DNA of 64,000 nt. Origin: Temnothorax longispinosus (lineage: Eukaryota > Arthropoda > Insecta > Hymenoptera > Formicidae). The position numbers were made by a program, and so were the translations under genes. The stretch spans positions 919,001 to 983,000 of the forward strand of contig NC_092359.1 in the NCBI RefSeq assembly GCF_030848805.1, written 5' to 3'. Positions 51,238-64,000 of the stretch are shown piece after piece; positions within the stretch are counted from its first letter, which is position 1, and the number at the start of each line of letters is the position of its first letter. The notes beneath the pieces are model-generated. The model worked only from the letters and a program-made list of their open reading frames with translations, did no database searches and was not told where the DNA came from.

Positions 51238-54200
51238 ACACATGTGTAAAATGGATTTTTTTTACGAATTTTAGTACATTTATGACTATTAAAATAAAAC
51301 TTTGTTCAGACAACAATCTGATATGTGTCCGAGACATAATTTTATAGCTATTTAATACTGAAATTTTATTAGAGGGTTTGATACGTTGTACATGAACCAC
51401 CTCTGAGCACATGTGTTATTATAGATAATAATTATACCGTAGTTGTACAGTAAACTGAGCTGAATGTATTTTGTTCGCAAAGTGCACTGTGCTCTACGCC
51501 TCTCTTAGTCAAAAGCAATGCAAGATATGCAAAGTGATACGTATAACGCTCCTATAGTGAGTAAATAATAGGCATAATTTTGATTCAATTGCTCTTAAAA
51601 CTCGCAGCTAACATACACTACGTTCCGAGCATTATATGCAAAAGTATAATCTATACTAAAAGTAACATATAGATTATACTTCATAATATTTCGGTTTTTT
51701 TTCTTCATATTATATATGTATAGTATACATATATAATCAGGTCTAGTCTTGAAATGCAGCTCGTTAGCGAATGTGAGTAAAAAAAAGAGAGTATAGAGAA
51801 AGACTTTTGTTGTTACAACAGACCAAGATTAAGAGAGATTGTTGCCTTTGGTCGTGAAAATAAATGTACTAAAATGAATGAATTCGAAACAATCGACGAG
51901 AATTTATTCTGCGAAATTATATTGTTAATTTTTGAAAGCAAAGTCTGGTGTATGTAAAATTTATAAAAGATCGTTTTAAAGAATTGTAGGATTTGCTTCT
52001 CAATTTTGAAGATCTGAAATTTAATTCTATAGAGTAAATTCCTGTCCATTCTTCTCTCGATTCATTTATTTCTTTTTGCACAAGATCTCGAAATGTGTAA
52101 ATAATATTTTAGGAACAAATTGTTCAATGATTAATTAATGATTAATAACGATTTGAAAATTAATTGATTCTAAACTGAAATACTTATCCTTAAAGTGCCA
52201 TTCATGCGTGCTGAGACAGCCTGTATATAAAAGTTGCATGAATCAATGACAAGCTAATCCGAAGATAAAAGCGCACGTTTATATTTTGTACTTGCCCTTA
52301 TATAGCGCAATTTTGACACAATGATCAAATCAGATATAATCACCAACAATGCGTTAATGTCCGTCGAGACAAAGACTGACCAGTTAAATAGGGTTTAAAT
52401 GAACATCGTGAACAAACCGGCTTATCATTCATTTGCGACAATGAGGTATCGTGCAACGGTCAAAGTGCTACAACGATCACATGCTAATAAAAGTTCTGCC
52501 TCTGTCGCCAGCATCACTTAATAGTTAACGAAAAAAAGAGATACATTATACTAAATACAATCACATACATACAATACACATACACACATATATAATCTTT
52601 AATTATTTTCTAAAATTATTATATATATTTATTTACGTTTAAATATAAATATATATTGAAAATTATAAAATTTTTATATATTTTTATATATGTATATGTA
52701 TATTATATACGTATGTAATACAGTAGCGGATCTTGATGTCGATAATGGGAGAGGCAAAATTATTCGGTAAAATTATTTGGTTTGATATTTTTCTTAATAT
52801 ATCACGCTTAGTTTTTACTCCAGAATCAACGACGAGAACGTGGTGAAACTTCTGGTTCTGCTTTAACGTTTAATCCATTCTTTCCCAGATTTTTTAAACA
52901 GATTCAGCAAAACTTATTTTTTTTTATTTGGAAGGAGGAAGGTTACCTCCCCCTCAGGCTCCACCAGTGTATATATATAAATTAATACTTATACATATTA
53001 ATAAATTGATACCATACACATTAATAATTACACATATTTCTCATATTCACAAACATGGATAATACATACTTTAGTGTGGTGTATCTCTCTTATATTCAAG
53101 ACAGTTATTATATGTGTAGAAAGTAATGCGTTTTATCGAGGGCAATATATCAATATTATATCTCCTAATTATATCAAATGTAGAATTCTCATGATGTAGC
53201 CTCTGTGACTTTTATGGAGCAAATTAGAATTTATTTTAATAAATCACAGGTTGGTTTATTTCTCCCACCGCCTTTGTGATCCTCAAAGAAATTCCGTGAA
53301 ATATCGTTTTAAATTTAAACGTATACACGTTAGATACGTTTAATTTCTTCAAAACTTGCGATCGGTATTCATCTCGTGTAAACCCTACTTTGTACGATGC
53401 ACAATTTGCACGCTGGCCTTGTCAGCAGCATATAATTATTCATGCCACAGACAACACGACGGCTGGGTCTCATGACCCTTGAGCTGAGCCATCAAACGTT
53501 CGATTAAATAATTCGATTGCAATCAATTTGGCAACGATTCGGGCGGCCTAAGTAAGTTTATACGGCATAAGTAAGTCCGTTCCCCAACCTGATATCAACC
53601 ATGAAAATTAGAAGCCGTAACGGTTAATTCAATTCATTCATATGCAAAATTTTATTTCTGCGAAATTTCGATTTCATATTCTTGCAACTTAGAAATAAGA
53701 AAAAAAAATGATACTTATAAATTAATAAGTATCAAATATCACATTTTAAGAAAAGTTTTTCAAGAAATTATTTTTTAGGAAATTTTCAAAAAAAAAAATT
53801 ATTTGACATTATTCAATTAATAAATCATCTTACGAGAACAATAGAACTATTTATAATATTAACTTTTAGTAGTCATATAATTCTATTTTGTTCATATAAA
53901 ATTGGAAATTATGATTCATGAAAATAAGGACACTGTGAGCCATAAAGGATAGAAAGATTTTTTTTTTATTCGACAACTTTGTTAGTTTAGCTAATTAAAA
54001 CAGATACCCGTACACGCGACCTACATTTTATTATTAACGGTTTACACACTTTACTGACAGGTTTTTAGTGTTCCAGATTGAGAGCTGCGTGGAAGTATCG
54101 TAGTATATCGCGTTCTTCTCGGACAGAACTGGCATAACCGGCATGACCAGCTTAATCCCGATACGACGATCCGATTAGTATATTACTTTCTAAACTCTAA

Positions 54201-56060
54201 TCTGAACACAGCTCATCGTTATACAAGTAGCATATATTTATTCTATATGTTGTCAATTGATCTTACGTAAATTTTCACAGTTATCGCATACATAGAAATA
54301 CTTTTTATTTTACGTGTTATAATATTTAATTATATTATTTAATTATTAATTAATTAATAATTCATAATTAATTTAATTTTTTATTATATTTTCGTATCTA
54401 CTGATAAAATATAAAAGGCGGTAACAAAACTCCGCGAATTAAAACTAAATAGATTCTATTGTCAATATCTATACTTTACTAAATTGCATATTGTTTCAGT
54501 AGCATGTCACATTTTCAAGTTAAAACGAACAACTCAATTTAATAGTCACACTGTCACTGAAATAGATAACAAATGTGTTTGCGACTGGCAAACAAAAAAG
54601 ATATCGCTTTGAAATATTCAATGAGTTATACACATGCGCAAATTTCTATCGAAATTAAAACTGTTGCGATAAATATTATTACTTTTTATTACGATAAATT
54701 TTCCTGCATAGATCACGACTTTTATTTTTTTTCTTTTTAATACGCACGTTGCATAATATATAAAAGAATGCACTCTGAAACTTGCATGACATATTTTCCA
54801 GCAGACGCGACAACTTGAACGTATATATATATAGCAATTCCAGCGAGCGATGCCGGATTAGCAATTTAACAACAAGGTCAATTACGTTAGCCTGAACTAA
54901 TATATTAATAAGCTCGTAAATTAGACGGGCGTCCGTACGCGATAAAAGGCGTAGGTTGCAACGCGCGTTTGAGATTAGAATTCGAAGTCGTTCCAGTCCC
55001 GCTTCGCGTTCAGCTGCATCGCAGGGTGGAGAGGTAAATCACACTTCTGTTTCGTCTCTGCCAACGAATAACTCAATTATTCATGATCCGCAGATCTTTG
55101 CAAAACGAGGGACGTCGCATTTACGCAAGAGAAAAAATAATTAATATTGTAGGAGCGATAATTAGTTCCTTCTTCCCTTCGATTTATCTTTATCCGACGA
55201 ACAGGTGCAACGATGATTGAAACGCGAAAGTTTAGTTCTCACGAAGATTTCACACTATCTCGTGCTTCCTTCTTTTCCTTTTCTTAAAAAAAAAAGAGAT
55301 CCGCGTTCGGTTTCCGGGGATGATGGATAATGTGGGAAATGTTTGTTGCGCCAGGAACAGTAAACAAAGTACGCACAGTATGTATTTTAATTAACGCGAG
55401 TGTGTATTATGTATATTTTTGTATATTAGATACATGTTATATATACACAGTGTTTGATGCAGTAACATCGACAAGTCTGGCTTGCCTTTCGCTATTTAAT
55501 TCTTCTAAATTTAACCCGGAAGAGCAGCCTTAGTAGTTTTTATCTTTCCTCCTTTTTATTTTAGCGCACAGCAACTGATGACTTGCGACAGACAGGAGGG
55601 AGACGTAAGTCTTTTTTTTTTTTATTAGACGTGGGTCTTGCATAATGCACTAATAACACATCGCGAGAACGCTCGCGTGTCATTAGATTTGTGTTACAGT
55701 GATCGCGTACAGTAGCGCGGAGATAATATGAGTCGCGCGTGCAAAACCTCGTTTTTCTACTGTTTTCCGCCGGAAGCGATCATTTAAATGTATGGAAATT
55801 AAAATATCTGCTTAAAACCTTCCTTTTCGATTGAGATAAATTACTTTGAAACGCATGTTTTATTTTTAATTCGCGTTAAAATTACATTGCTTCTGTTTAA
55901 TTGTACGTTGCAATTCGTATGGCGTAATTTAATTGCTTTACAAAGCTATGCAGTTTTCGATATTCTTGAAACGTTACATTCACGTGGCGTTTTTAAGAAC
56001 GTTATACATATATATGAGATCTATTCAAAAAGTTCCCAAGAACTTTATAATTTTTGGTGA
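50731..56060. other. AT-rich intergenic DNA without a supported gene
   Basis: After the HDHD5-like 3' end (AATAAA at 51091 and 51126) there are about 5 kb of AT-rich sequence. Open frames are short and none resembles a protein. It holds a TA microsatellite at 51188-51232, a 14-bp inverted repeat (51642-51655 with 51668-51681) and several TATATA palindromes. Nothing else is recognised. Confidence 0.6.
51188..51232. repeat. TA dinucleotide microsatellite
   Basis: Uninterrupted TA repeat of about 22 units just past the HDHD5-like 3' end. Confidence 0.95.
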
Positions 56061-56065
56061 TTTAC

Positions 56066-56400
56066 TTACAACTTATTCAGCCCTATTTCCTTCGAAATAC
56101 GTTCTTTCTCGATTGATGATACTCTTAACGCCATTTCTACTTCTGGAAACAGTCTCTGTACGCGTTTTTCAGGCGCACGTAAGTCCGCCTGCGAATTTTC
56201 TTTGACGTCTTCAATTGTGTCGAATCTTCGGTCTTTCAACGTGGATTTCAGTTTTAAGAAAAGAAATAAGTCCACGAGAGTCAGGTCGTGAGTAGGAAGG
56301 CTGAAGAAGCACAATCATCTTTGTTTGGTGCAGAAGTGACGAATCAGCAGCGATTGCGTGTGCGATCGCGTTGTGGTGAAAGAACTATGAATTGTCTTTC
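56066..56400 (-). pseudogene. Broken mariner-type transposase, C-terminal part
   Basis: The - strand frame 56314-56066 contains LFLFLKLKSTLKDRRFDTI followed by EDVKENSQADLRA, which matches the C-terminal part of mariner transposases just after the last catalytic Asp (compare the family pattern SPDLAP-D-LFPKLK-LKGRRF). Just upstream, in another frame ending near 56318, the words HTQSLLIRHF resemble the HTSLLIRDF segment that precedes it. The two parts are in different frames and stops intervene, so the copy is inactive. The N-terminal domain and terminal repeats were not found. It is an old DNA-transposon remnant in intergenic sequence. Confidence 0.75.
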
Positions 56401-56811
56401 TACAATTCAGGCTTTTTTTCTTCTGACATTTTTTCGACGTGGCTCTCGTAAACTTTCTCCTTTTTAAAAGTAAAATCAATAAAAGGCTAAAGGATCGACA
56501 TTTGAAAGATATCAAGAAAAATTCGCAGACGAATGAGGTTGAGAATAAGTTGTAAGTAATACCCCTCAAAAATTGTAAAGACAAAGTTCGAGAAGTTTTT
56601 GAACAGATCTCGTGCATATATGTACACACGATGTTATATATTATGTCATATATGACATTAGAAAGTAATATATTGCAACTATCGTACTTGATCAACATGA
56701 CCAGTCTCCGCTCAAATGCAATTACATGATTATGTCTACAAAGCACACGCGATTTTAAGAGTATTACCTTTATCATAATTTAAGTACAAAAATTCTTATT
56801 CTCGCCGTGCG

Positions 56812-56817
56812 TTTATT
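56812..56817 (-). terminator. Candidate poly(A) signal for the 57-59 kb gene
   Basis: AATAAA on the - strand about 320 nt beyond the stop codon at 57138. Confidence 0.4.
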
Positions 56818-57137
56818 CCAAAACGCGGCGAGAATTATCTTACTTTAAATTAGACGTAACGTCGCATTAAATAAACGAATCTCAGAATCAAACGATCACA
56901 TCTGATTGTCGTTGAGTGAAATGGAAGTGCAAGATGATGCGCAGACATAAAGAGTCCGTATATATTTTAATATCAAAAATGTAAAATGTATAAATAGTTT
57001 GAATACTAAAAATATTTCAAATTTTTACATTTATCGTTACTTGAATTACTAATGCAACTCTCTCAATGCCGAACGGGCTACTTTTTCACGCGTTATCCGG
57101 CACGAGTCACTCATTTAGCATCAGGACATCCTTGATT

Positions 57138-59378
57138 CTAGCATCCGTCTAGCTTCGCGTCTCGGGAATTCCTACCGGAGTAACATTCCATCGCTCTCTG
57201 CAGTCTTTCGAGGTATTCTTGCAGAGCGTCCTCCTGATTCAACTCCCTCGCGTCGTCGGAGCGCGAGATGGACCGCTTCTGCACGAGGGCGGAGAGCATC
57301 AGGGTCACCACTGGTAGCGTCATGCCCAGTAAGAAGGTCGGCGTCATGATATTTCTCAGGCCGTGCTTCTTGAAGCCGCGATAGAGCTCCGACCAGATGC
57401 CGTCGTTCTGCTCCTCCTTATACTTCATGCCTATCTTCCCATACAGATACGGCCGGATTTTACCGGTCGCGGCGATGTAATTGTAATAGTGAGGATCGTA
57501 GGACTGCGCGTACAACTGCGAATAATAGACGTCCTTCTGGGAGGGCGGCTGATCAGCGTCGGGGAACCAGGCGCTCGCGTCCTCGTAGGGAACCGGTGGG
57601 TTACTGAGGATGGGCGGTCCTCGATGGAAACCCGGTGGTTTCGTGTAGATCACCTCCACCGGACCCATCGGACCCTTGGCTTTGAAAGGAACTGAGATAT
57701 CCAAAAGGCGATTATAATTTTATTAAACGGAAGAAAGTTATATAATTTATTCGCGACATATTATTATCTAACAATAAGTGTATTCTACATATGTCTATTT
57801 TGCAACATGTGTAAATGCTGACGGAGTGAAAATAGTATGCGCTATACGTCGCTTTTGAAAGGAAAAGTTATCAGTTGATCGTGTAGTTAATCATCTCATC
57901 TATATATAGTTAATCATCTCATCTATATATATGCCGTGTCTAAAAATGCTGACTTTCGAATAAGTGAATTATGATATATGATCGAAGATGAACTCGGATT
58001 CTCACATTAGCTGTATTTATGTAGATTTAATTCATGAACGTATAAATCAATTTAAAAAAAGAGATGATATATTGCCATGAAGTGTTTATTCGGTCTTTCT
58101 TTCTGCATAAATCCATTCAAAATATATGACGTAACGCGCATTCTTGCAGCATCAAGTTAAAGGTCATACTTCTGCCAGACCAATGTTCACGCATTTAAGG
58201 CGAATATTTTTAGACGTGAGGCAGAATAACTTGAATAATAATAACGCGATTTTGGTGTAAATAAAGAACCATTATTTCTCAGGGAAAAAATGTGAATAAT
58301 AGATTTACATGCCCGATAAGGTCTTCCATCGAGGAGACAAAACTTTTTTACGTCACAACTCGTAAAAAAATTGTTATTCTCTCGTGTTGAAGATTACTTG
58401 TAATATCTCGTCGAACAATCTATCATGCGTTTCCTCTCTGAGATATGTTTTCTCACCTGCGATTGGTCCTTGGTACAATGCCGGTGCTATCCTCGATTGT
58501 GCAAAGGGGTACGGTTTCCCGCGTATTCTTCTCATTCTTTCTCGCCACATCGCCGGCGTTATCATGTCGTTCCTAGCTTGAAAGGCAGGCACGAGTGGCA
58601 CTGGCTGGAGCATCTTCTGTCCCAGGACAACTCCCGCGGGTGTTCTGATCACGGGCTGTACCGCCTGTACCACGGATGGTTGTCTCACGTAGCCATAAGT
58701 CTGGTCAGCAGACGGCAATAATTGTTGCCGTTGATCAGCCTGCGGCACTATCTTAACCTGGTCCACTTGCGATGTCAGTTGCACTTGTTGCTGGTTCACC
58801 TGAGGGACCAGCAACTGTTGCTGTTGTTCAACGTGAGAGATCAGTTGAGGTTGAGGTTGAGGGTTGAGAGGCTCGATCGGCTTCGATGATTCCTGACCGA
58901 TGATCGCGTCCGAAGATCGCAATTGAGCCTCCGGCGACTGTTGACTGCGGAGATAGTGATCGAGAGACAAGCGAGATTCCGCGGGTGTCCTGGAGTTCAA
59001 GAACGTGTTCAGCGCGACCTCCGCCTGGCTGATCGGCGAATTCCCGGAAGAGTCTTGGAACTGCCGAGCGGACGTGTCCGATTGGAGAGTCTGGACCGAA
59101 GACGAAATCTGTGATTTGAGAAGATCATTGGTTTCCGCCTCTTGCTGTGAGCGCCCATCGCTTTCGGGCTCTGCAACGGGATACAGCTTCTGAGGACGGG
59201 ACGAGACCACGGGGTTGGACACGTCAATTGAGACGTCATTTTTCTTGGCAGACCTCTCGGAAAGATTGCTCTCCTCCGCGATATACTCGGTGAACTCCGT
59301 GTATGGATTTCCCTCGTAGTTGAGCTGGCCCTTCGCCAGGTCGATCGCGAGCACGAGGAGGATTGCGAGCCTGATCAT
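57138..59378 (-). CDS. Unrecognised protein with signal peptide and a second hydrophobic segment
   Basis: Two - strand exons, 59378-58457 and 57691-57138, join through a strong donor (ATCGCAG|GTGAGAA) and an acceptor (ATATCTCAG). The join restores Val in GPIAVPFKAKG and yields 491 aa. ATG 59378 follows an acceptor (TTTCCTTTCCAG) at 59383, so a 5' UTR exon lies upstream. The N-terminus MIRLAILLVLAIDLAKGQ is a clear signal peptide. The first exon is low-complexity, rich in Ser and Gln, with repeated QPQPQLISHVEQQQQLLVPQ-like units. The second holds a Pro/Tyr-rich part (YYSQLYAQSYDPHYYNYI), then a hydrophobic segment around LLGMTLPVVTLMLSALV and a charged tail. It may be secreted or a single-pass membrane protein. 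I do not recognise the family. If the intron is kept, the first exon reads on to a stop at 58374 (334 aa). Confidence 0.82.
57885..57930. repeat. 23-nt tandem duplication in intron
   Basis: Two exact copies of a 23-nt unit starting AGTTAATCATCTCATC, at 57885-57907 and 57908-57930, in the intron of the 57-59 kb gene. Confidence 0.95.
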
Positions 59379-59382
59379 GATT

Positions 59383-62222
59383 CTGGAAAGGAAAGATAAA
59401 GATAATTTGAAATGTCGGAGACGGCAAAATGCGAGAAATCTAATAGTAGTTTCGTCGCCAAATTTGCTATAACGGGTATCTCTAACCGTTATTATATCTC
59501 GGCGAGACTTTGTTAGCGACGAAATTTCTCATAGTAAATTTTAACGACGACATTTCTCGGTCAAGAAAGGCGGCAGTTCGACTGCCGCTATTCTAGCGGA
59601 ACGTGGGATTTTTAGTCATAACGGGAGAGGGAAGAAATGGTGCTCGCGGGATGCAGCTTCGCGAGTACATAATGACGATTGTCTTTAAATGCCCGCGTTC
59701 CTTTCGATCGCTGTGCTTTTACTCGTCGCGTAAGAACGATGTAAGTGGAACGGGACGGGAGAATGTCTCTCCTCGCGGCAATTTCGCCGAAGTCCTTTGC
59801 CATTATTTGCGGCGGCTATCATTTAACAACCGGATTCGACAGATGCGACCACTCGAAGAGATAGATCGAGGACCGTAAACATGCATTATGATGCGCTACA
59901 TGCATTCATAAATCGTTGACGGCGTGACACTTTCGTCGGCCACGAGGCGAAGAGCGACTAACAAAATGCACGATTTCAATGACTTGCGAGAATTTAATTA
60001 ACCCTGATTTGCCCTGATGTCTCATTTTGTCAAACTTTTATGAGACTCGTAAAATTTCTCCGTAAAATTTAGCGGATGTTTAAAATTCTATCAGATTTCT
60101 AATAACGAAATTATACACCGGAGCTCCGGAATATTAAGATGATGTTACAGAAAAAAACCAGACGTGAAATTAACATTGCGTATCGCGTGGATTTTTAAAA
60201 TGATGGAAACATTCGGTCAGGAAGTCGAGATACGAGGCATCGAAAGTACTCGCGACCCCGAAACGGAAGGGAAAAGCCGTTCCGTTTCACGAGAGAGTGA
60301 CGAACAACACGAGCATGTTAGTCACGTGCGTACTGGCCCACACCTCGACAAGAGAGAGTATTTGGGCCTCAAGTTTATCCGATGCGACGTGCTCGAGCAT
60401 ATGCGACTGCTGCGTCATGTTAGAGAGCGCGATATGTGCTCTTTTTTTTACTCTTCCGCTCGATTATCCGCTACTTTATATTCAATAAAGGTAGTTAAAG
60501 ATTTCTGACTCGACAAATCTCTATCGATTTCTCTATTTTTCGCTCAATTTATTCCTCTACCTTGTTGACGATGTTGAGGAGTGCGGCATTATTCGCGACG
60601 TCATTTACATTGTTGAGAATTACCTACTTTTTCCGAATCTGGACGTGCGCCGTTAGCAAAACATGACAATTGCAAGTTGCCTCGCGACAAATCCGCTAAT
60701 TGTTCGCTAAATCAGCCAAGTCATTATAGCACATGTGCATGTGTAAAAACTTTCAGTCATCTTATTCGATTCTACTTAATAACTGTTCGGACAGCAGAAA
60801 TATCTAAAAGATATAAAAGAGACGTAGAGAGACCAATCTCTAACACAAGAATTAATCTCTTCCAAACACCGATTCAAAATTATGCCTTCTTTTGCAATCC
60901 AAGATCAATCTATTTCAATTTTTAAATACATTTATTATTATTGCGCATTAATATTTCAGTTTTACTGTTACAAATAACGACAGGAGAAGATAAGCTTTCT
61001 GCGCGAGTGTCCGTTTGTAAATTGGTTTCTGACATTCTGACGCAAATCGTTCTGCGACTTTATGGTCATTCCTAGCGCCGATTCCTGTTCCATCGGTTGT
61101 TTCACGGCTTTCTAAAACCGTTAATTCTATTGGGAATTCAGTGTACGACCGAAATTCAATGCACCCATATCCACTTGAATTATTACGATTGACCTCAAAT
61201 TCGATCGGGCGTCTCTCGATAGGCAACATATCGAGAGACATTCCATTCATTCACCCTACTTTCGATCTAAGGTCGAGTCTGTGATTATAAATAACACCAA
61301 ATAACTCTTCAATTATCAATAGCCATATCCGTGAATACTTAATATTTCATTTCCGTCTGATTGACATTAAAAGCAGTATTATGTCTTGTGATGGATTGAA
61401 ACATTTATTTAGCTAGACATATCATGTGTCTCATTACTTTAATTTATTCGTCTTATTTGAAATTCAATGAATGACAAGAATATTATTAATACAGAAAGAG
61501 AAATTAAATGATAAAGCAAATATTAAGAGATGTTAAGAAACGCGCTAAATTGCGATTGAATATTTTACGTAACTTTGCGTATTTTCTGTAATGATTGGAA
61601 TATTCCGATTGCAAAAAATTCATATTGTTTTTTTAATTCTCAGATCTCCGATTCTCATGAACAATCCTGACACGTAACACGTTGGCATAATTAATGCCAC
61701 GTACTCGTTATATCATTATAATTATGATTGCGTTACATCGCATTTTTTATTGTATTATTAATTATTAAATTAGAAGTTAATTTTCTCACACAGTTCCTGG
61801 AATAAGCACGAGCGAGTTATCAATTCCACTTCACTACATTTATTCCTGATGTGGAAGCTCTCGGATATGCACTCGATTTATCTGGCACGCTCTTCATACA
61901 CTATATTCTACATTCAGAAAAAATAACGTCACTACTACACGGTTCATTGACGATCGCAGGGCGTGAAATAATTTCCAAATTTATTCGAATATTTTTTGCA
62001 GATTACGATTGATAAAGCATTAATCATCCAAATTTTTTTAACAAAAATTCAAACTTCACATACGATATGCGCATATTTTATTTCTTTTAACCCACTGAGA
62101 TGCGTATATATGTATATGACGTTGGAGTGGTCATTTATATACGATAAATGAGCACAATTGATGAGAGGTATCCGAATATCTGATTTATTTGAGAATTCTC
62201 GGAATTAATGCTCGATTTTTCT
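59383..62222 (-). other. Probable 5' intron of the 57-59 kb gene
   Basis: AT-rich sequence with no supported gene. It begins (on the - strand) with the acceptor used by the first coding exon at 59382. An open frame at 61250-60948 (- strand, 100 codons) matches nothing I know. It is read as intron because a strong donor lies in the CpG-rich block upstream at 62308. Confidence 0.4.
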
Positions 62223-62650
62223 TTAGCTTAGGACGATAATTCGTTTCGCGACCGGCCGATCAGCCCGTTGATCGTTGGACTTGACCAGCTCGGCCGGACG
62301 AACGTACCTTCGCCCTTCTTGATCGCGACCGCGCGCGAGAAAACGACAAGTCCCATCGGTTGGTGCGGCACCAGGAGTACTGAGATGCCGCGCCGGGACC
62401 AACCGGCCGGGAAAGGCATTCACTCCGCTCCGGGAGAGAACTCCCTACCTTGACACCTTGGCCGCGTCGGCAATCGCTGGTTTACCTCATAAATTACCTG
62501 GCCGCTCGTCCGTAGGAGGACCGGTTCCGATCGGGCCAAAACGAAGGAACCGGGAGAGTCATCGGATATCCCCAAAACATTCCAAGGTTAACCGACCGGC
62601 CGGTCGACCAGCTAGTATTTCCGGAGAAGGATGCTGGTGAGAGCGGGAAT
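62223..62650 (-). promoter_or_regulatory. CpG-rich block: possible promoter and first exon of the 57-59 kb gene
   Basis: About 430 nt of strikingly GC- and CpG-rich DNA with sharp AT-rich borders. On the - strand it contains a near-ideal donor (GGGCGAAG|GTACGTTC, exon end at 62308). That could splice to the acceptor at 59382 to supply the 5' UTR that the gene there needs. Several overlapping open frames exist on both strands but none is recognisable. A transposon fragment or foreign insert is an alternative. Confidence 0.4.
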
Positions 62651-64000
62651 CCGTGCAGTAGGCGATGATAGTTTATTTACATATTATCTATGCAGATGAT
62701 AATGCGATCGCGAAGGCCATCTTCGCGATTTCTTCCTTCTCTAGACGATAGTTCCTTTTCAGGAGAAAGGAATGAATAAAAAAGGGGGAAGGAGAAAAAA
62801 AAGAGAATATTTCCAAGGTTGAAATAAGAAATTTGCCATTTTATTAACCTAAATTAGATTAATCGGATCCATCAATTGTTAGACCTTGATCCGCTCTTCT
62901 ATATATAGAGATTCGACAGAATTGACCTAAATTTCATTTTCACGAGATTAAGATGGACTCTAATACTGTGTCACGCACTGTATCTTTCGATTATTACCGC
63001 AGGATTTGCATAATAGGATGAGTGCCGCGGCATAAAAATGAAGTTCAGTTATTCGTCGATCTCCATCGGAGATTCGTCGATCACCGCGCGCAGGTTCCTC
63101 GAAATTGACTAGGCCGATCTTCACGATCTTGACGATCTAACGATCGTTCTTCAATAGGGCGTAACGTGATAATCGCGCCTTCGGATCGATTCGCTCTGAC
63201 TGACGCAGAGCACGGGAAGCTGGATGAGTGCAGTGTGCCGCGAGATCCGGTCGACGGCGGTGCCGTGAAGCGCACGATCGTTGCGCAAGGACAAAACGGT
63301 CGCAGACGAATTGTTTGCCGAAGGTCGCGAGTCGGATAACGGTCCTCCTGCCTCCACGGCTAAAGACCTACTTAGGGGCACGGAGCTCGAACGCAATTCG
63401 CTTATTTGACCCCCCCTGAAGCCAGGCTCAGGCGGACCCGGTTGACCCGGCGAGATTTATTTAGCCTCCATAAACGTCGTGAACGGGGACAGATGCGAAT
63501 TATCGTCACCGATGCAGGTGTCCTCGTATTAATGGGACTTCACCGCATAGGGACAAGATATTACCCACGCGTGCGAAATGTTTTGCAGCAAAGTGTCAGG
63601 GATGCTGCTATTTGCGGTGGCTTCTCGAAGACTGAAAATCTGCATATCTGCATAATATGCATATTTTTGGATATGCGTTTCTGTAGCTTAATCCAGAGAT
63701 TAAATTGTATTCTTCTGTGAAGAATTATATTCTTCTACGTTGTAATCTGAGAATGATATAATGCACAAAACGGTCTTTTAAATATTGAGAAAAGTCATCG
63801 TCGATATTATGCGACTGAATTTTAGTTTGCTAGAATTGTCTATGACCTTTCTTATTTGATCGATAATTACTCAATCAATAATTACTCGAAGATCATACAT
63901 ACATTTCTCTGGAGAAATATATGCATATAATTCTCGAATCATTATTGAGCTGGTAAAAGAAACTAAAGGTCTTGACTAAACTTGAGGAGAAGAAATCACG
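62651..64000. other. Right flank with no supported gene
   Basis: Mostly AT-rich, with a second moderately GC-rich patch at about 63060-63470. That patch has overlapping 60-80-codon frames on both strands that resemble no known protein. No RNA gene or clear transposon was seen. Confidence 0.5.

Noticed and set aside
60948..61250. 100-codon open frame on the - strand
   Set aside because: Composition is not obviously low-complexity, but there is no recognisable domain and no clear splice partners, so it is left as probable intron sequence.
1..64000. tRNA, rRNA genes and CRISPR arrays
   Set aside because: No cloverleaf with a convincing T-loop, no rRNA stretch and no regularly spaced identical repeats were seen by eye. 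A tRNAscan or covariance-model run would settle this.

Overview
This is AT-rich nuclear DNA from an insect. The genes are split by GT-AG introns, there are many microsatellites, CpG is common, and the proteins match insect families. The neuronal RNA-binding protein most resembles insect FNE/ELAV, and the overall look (probably a single ELAV gene, GA/CT microsatellites) suggests a hymenopteran, possibly an ant; that placement is inference. All exon borders were read by eye from splice consensus, reading phase and family similarity. No transcript evidence was available.

Layout. About 4.0-5.6 kb is a GC/CpG-rich block, the likely promoter and 5' leader of the ELAV/Hu-family gene. Its five constitutive coding exons run from 9.5 to 22.4 kb on the + strand. 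I also see three in-frame optional segments: a 39-nt candidate microexon in RRM2, a 27-nt donor extension and a 42-nt microexon in the hinge. After the normal stop the same frame stays open for 163 more codons. From there to about 44.27 kb I see no other gene. The region is rich in GA tracts that all lie on the + strand, plus poly(A) signals, and reads like one very long 3' UTR.

Convergent with it, on the - strand, is eIF2D (44.7-47.4 kb, nine exons, 580 aa). It shares a divergent promoter region with an HDHD5/CECR5-like HAD hydrolase on the + strand (48.6-50.7 kb, three exons, 394 aa). Then comes about 5 kb of AT-rich intergenic DNA, a broken mariner transposase at about 56.1-56.4 kb, and a - strand gene (57.1-59.4 kb) for an unrecognised secretory or membrane protein. 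The latter probably has a 5' exon in a CpG-rich block near 62.3 kb.

The genes do not form a pathway. ELAV proteins control neuronal splicing, poly(A) choice and mRNA stability; eIF2D acts in non-canonical initiation and ribosome recycling; HDHD5 is a predicted mitochondrial hydrolase. The most interesting material is in the ELAV gene: cryptic in-frame microexons, a possible readthrough extension, fold-back elements in introns and 3' UTR, and the very long strand-polarised 3' region.
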